DNA of 9,063 nt from the NCBI GenBank assembly GCA_025061245.1, contig JANZKD010000066.1:1-9063 (forward strand), written 5' to 3'. Of this stretch, positions 6,976 through 9,063 are shown piece after piece (position 1 is the stretch's first letter; the number at the start of each line of letters is the position of its first letter). Both the position numbers and the translations under genes were made by a program. The notes beneath the pieces were generated by a model. That model was not told where the DNA came from and did not search any database. It was given only the letters and a program-made list of their open reading frames with translations. The DNA comes from Candidatus Culexmicrobium profundum (GTDB lineage Archaea > Thermoproteota > Methanomethylicia > Culexarchaeales > Culexmicrobiaceae).

Positions 6976-6979
6976 AATT

Positions 6980-8299
6980 ATGCAGTTAGATCCATTAAAA
7001 ATTCTTAGGGAGCTAGTTGAAATAAAGTCGGTTAATAATCCGAGTGAAGGAGTTAAGCCTAGTATTGAAGTTCCAAAGTATATTCAAGAAAAGCTTTCAG
7101 AAATCGGTGTTGAAAGCGATGTAATAGAAGTTGATGGCTACTATTCTGTTTATGGGAAAATTGGGGATGGCAGACCAATAATACTCTTCATGGCACATTT
7201 TGATACGGTTCCTGTTGATGTTTCTCAATGGAGTTATCCTCCCTTTAAACTGACAATTGATAATGGTAAAGGTTATGGTCGAGGTTCAGTTGATGATAAA
7301 GGTAATGTTGCGGCAATAATGACTATGCTTAGCAACTTAATTGAACATAGGTTTAATGGGTCAGTGCTTTTCGCCTTTACTGGTGATGAGGAAATTGGTG
7401 GTAGAAGAGGTGCAGCAGTAATTAGGGATAAGCTAATTGAATCAGGTTTGAAGCCAGATTATATGGTTAATTGTGATGGTCATGGGATGATGGTTATAAT
7501 TAGAAGGCGATGTGGCTTCAATGTTCAAGTTAAGGTTCCAAGTAGAAAGATTAAGGTGACTGGTCGATTAATTAAGAAGAGATTTGAAATTAGAGCCCCT
7601 GTATATGAGACTAGACATGCAGCATACTTTATGCCTGGAGTAGATTCACATCCATTTATTGCGGCTTCAGAATATCTCATGTATCATCCCAATACAAAGG
7701 TAATATCTGTTGAAGGCGGCTTCATTAAATCAAATGTTATTCCAAGTTGGATTGAATTAAAGGTTGTTGAGGAGGGTGAGGGAGAAGAATTTACAGTGGA
7801 TGAGGGATTAACTCAGCTAATAAGAACGATAATACCAATTGTAAGATCCCCAGTTAAACCTGAGAAATATAGTGATTATGGAGTTTCAATTACACCTAAC
7901 ATCTATTTAGAGGAGAATGGTTTTCATAGATTAGTTATTGATGTTAGAGCTATGACAATTAATCTTGAAGATTTAGCTCCAATTAAGGAATCTATACTTG
8001 AAAATATTCCTGAAGCTGAAGTTACAATGCGTGGTGGAACAGGCTACTTGTATACTGATAAAAATGAGGATATAGTGAGATATTCACTTAGTATTCTCCA
8101 AGAGCTTGGTGTTAAGTCTAAGACTATGGAGGGTGCTGGAGCTTCAGATTCAAGATACTTTGCACCTCTAGGTGTTAAGTGTATTGATTTCGGACCTTTA
8201 GGTGGAAATATTCACGGCCCCAACGAGTATATTATTGTTGACTCGCTATATACTACTGCGAAGTTCTATGAAAAATTGGCTTTAAAGTTGCTAGGATAG
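6980..8299 (+). CDS. M20-family metallopeptidase/deacylase (ArgE/DapE/ACY1-like)
   Basis: Di-metal hydrolase of 439 residues that removes N-terminal residues or N-acyl groups from small peptides and amino acids in the cytoplasm. All catalytic features of the family are visible: metal ligand H73 and helper D75 in MAHFDTVP, bridging ligand D105 in GRGSVDDKGN, general base E137 and metal ligand E138 in TGDEEIGG, ligand D166 in NCDG, and ligand H412 in NIHGPNEY. The lid/dimerisation domain (about 175-300) carries H213 in ETRHAAYFMPG, probably the histidine that reaches into the partner's active site, although the usual glycine context around it is altered. The ArgE, DapE, carboxypeptidase and aminoacylase branches share these motifs, and no lysine or arginine biosynthesis genes are nearby, so the substrate cannot be assigned. 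ATG 6980 is preferred over ATG 6962 because of GGTGA just before it. The gene is divergent from DUF2207 and converges on the oxidoreductase gene. Confidence 0.92.
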   Translation: MQLDPLKILRELVEIKSVNNPSEGVKPSIEVPKYIQEKLSEIGVESDVIEVDGYYSVYGKIGDGRPIILFMAHFDTVPVDVSQWSYPPFKLTIDNGKGYGRGSVDDKGNVAAIMTMLSNLIEHRFNGSVLFAFTGDEEIGGRRGAAVIRDKLIESGLKPDYMVNCDGHGMMVIIRRRCGFNVQVKVPSRKIKVTGRLIKKRFEIRAPVYETRHAAYFMPGVDSHPFIAASEYLMYHPNTKVISVEGGFIKSNVIPSWIELKVVEEGEGEEFTVDEGLTQLIRTIIPIVRSPVKPEKYSDYGVSITPNIYLEENGFHRLVIDVRAMTINLEDLAPIKESILENIPEAEVTMRGGTGYLYTDKNEDIVRYSLSILQELGVKSKTMEGAGASDSRYFAPLGVKCIDFGPLGGNIHGPNEYIIVDSLYTTAKFYEKLALKLLG

Positions 8300-8313
8300 C
8301 TATACTAGTTATC
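8295..8313 (+). terminator. Hairpin between the M20 and oxidoreductase stop codons
   Basis: GATAGCTA (8295-8302) pairs with TAGTTATC (8306-8313) over eight positions, one a G-T wobble, around a three-base loop. It spans the M20 stop and reaches the first base of the opposing gene's stop. On the plus strand it is followed by the T-rich run 8314-8325, so it may end M20 transcription. On the minus strand the wobble becomes a mismatch and no T-run follows. Confidence 0.4.
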
Positions 8314-9063
8314 TACTTTATTTTTGGCAGTATTTCTTTTGCAAATACTTTCATTTCTTCTATGGTTAATCTAGGAATTGTAAATAGATCAATGCCTCTC
8401 TCATGATATTCTCTAATTGTTCTAACAATATTCTCTATTCCAGCATATTTTGATACGATTTTTCTTGCTTCTTCAAGTGCCATGTTTCTTCTTTCAGCTA
8501 TTCTTCTCGCGTATTGCTCAATTTTTTCTTCGGATACATCAATAATTATACTCATTCCAGTGGCTAGAATTATTTCATTAAAGCTTCTCTTCACATTTCT
8601 GCAATGCTTTTTGATTACGTTTATTTTATGTTCTAACTCTGATATTGATGGGAAGCCTGCAATGTGAATTATATCGGCATACTTGGCTGCTATTTTTAAT
8701 GTTCTCTTTTCACCCCTTCCTCCAATCATTATTGGAATGTATCCTCGGACCGGTCTTGGCGAGTTTAAAGTTTTATTTGCACTATAAATTTTACCCTTAT
8801 AGGTGGTGTACTCGTTTTTAAACATGCTCTTACATATTATTACTGCATCTTCAAGTCCATCTAATCTCTCCTTAACTGAGGGGAATCTACCTAAAAAGCC
8901 AAGAAATTCTTCTCTATGCCATCCTGCTCCAATTCCGAAAATTAGTCTTCCCTTTGAAATTATATCTACAGTTGTTGCCATTTTAGCTAAAACAGTTGGA
9001 TGACGATAGTGTACGCATGAGACTAGTGGTGCCAATAGAATTTTATATGTAACCGCAGCTAAT
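8313..9063 (-). CDS. Luciferase-like (LLM class) flavin/F420-dependent oxidoreductase, N-terminus beyond window
   Basis: The frame is open from the right edge: 249 residues are visible and the start is outside the window. The TTG at 9035 is internal, because the nine residues before it (LAAVTYKIL) continue the family pattern. The opening stretch, SCVHYRHPTVLAKMATTVD followed by SKGRLIFGIGAGWHREEF, is the TIM-barrel core of bacterial-luciferase-like proteins, and PIMIGGRGEKRTLKIAAKYADI (about 109-130 of the visible part) is the later cofactor phosphate-binding region. Archaeal members commonly use coenzyme F420 rather than FMN, with substrates such as alcohols, methylene-tetrahydromethanopterin or unknown compounds. 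The cofactor here is inferred, not read. Family length is about 300-340, so roughly 60-90 N-terminal residues are missing. It converges on the M20 gene with 13 bases between stops. Function beyond the family level is unknown. Confidence 0.85.
   Translation of the reverse strand, partial: LAAVTYKILLAPLVSCVHYRHPTVLAKMATTVDIISKGRLIFGIGAGWHREEFLGFLGRFPSVKERLDGLEDAVIICKSMFKNEYTTYKGKIYSANKTLNSPRPVRGYIPIMIGGRGEKRTLKIAAKYADIIHIAGFPSISELEHKINVIKKHCRNVKRSFNEIILATGMSIIIDVSEEKIEQYARRIAERRNMALEEARKIVSKYAGIENIVRTIREYHERGIDLFTIPRLTIEEMKVFAKEILPKIK

Noticed and set aside
6962..6979. Longer M20 start at ATG 6962
   Set aside because: No ribosome site before it. The GGTGA four bases before ATG 6980 fits the local pattern better, although a leaderless start cannot be fully excluded.
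8482..9003. Two short plus-strand open frames (8482-8667 and 8803-9003)
   Set aside because: Both are antisense to the oxidoreductase gene and carry no recognisable protein features.
8313..9035. Complete oxidoreductase gene starting at TTG 9035
   Set aside because: The frame stays open to the window edge with residues that match the family, and the N-terminal barrel strands would be missing.
1..9063. CRISPR array, tRNA or rRNA, insertion sequence, defence or phage genes
   Set aside because: No regularly spaced repeats, cloverleaf, rRNA-like stretch, transposase or terminal inverted repeats were seen by eye on either strand; coding sequence fills nearly the whole window.

Overview
This AT-rich window looks like a chromosomal segment of an archaeon. 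The support is archaeal-type TATA elements about 25 to 30 bases upstream of likely transcript starts, a mix of apparently leaderless starts and GGTGA-type Shine-Dalgarno starts, a DUF2207-type membrane protein, a CubicO-type S12 hydrolase with an extra C-terminal domain, and a luciferase-like protein of the F420-associated type. A thermophilic or sediment Thermoproteota-like lineage is plausible, but no marker gene here fixes the phylum.

Layout, left to right. A minus-strand gene for a C45 (acyl-CoA:6-aminopenicillanate acyltransferase-like) Ntn-hydrolase runs off the left edge (1-647). A compact divergent promoter region separates it from a plus-strand prolyl oligopeptidase (744-2633). A plus-strand S12 serine hydrolase of the beta-lactamase/CubicO/Pab87 type follows (2702-4108). 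Convergent to it are two minus-strand membrane protein genes: a DUF2207 protein (5167-6873), and downstream of it an ECF-transporter S component with an additional N-terminal four-helix membrane segment (4132-5076). A second divergent promoter region leads to a plus-strand M20 metallopeptidase/deacylase (6980-8299). It converges on a minus-strand luciferase-like flavin/F420 oxidoreductase whose N-terminus lies beyond the right edge (8313-9063). Every intergenic gap is about 106 bases or shorter. I see no RNA gene, CRISPR array, insertion sequence or attachment site.

Four of the seven genes encode hydrolases of peptide or other amide bonds from four unrelated mechanistic classes: Ntn-Cys, Ser/Asp/His, Ser/Lys/Tyr and di-metal. 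None of the four shows a signal peptide in the part visible here. The simplest reading is cytoplasmic turnover of oligopeptides and N-acylated or modified amino acids, next to a small-molecule uptake subunit whose substrate is unknown. That shared role is inference, because the genes lie in several transcription units. No mobile, defence or clearly new multi-gene system is evident.

Start sites were re-evaluated. The S12, M20 and ECF genes each have a longer possible start that I rejected in favour of an internal start just behind a good Shine-Dalgarno sequence. The C45 and DUF2207 genes lack a Shine-Dalgarno sequence, have a TATA box about 25 to 28 bases before the ATG, and are probably leaderless.
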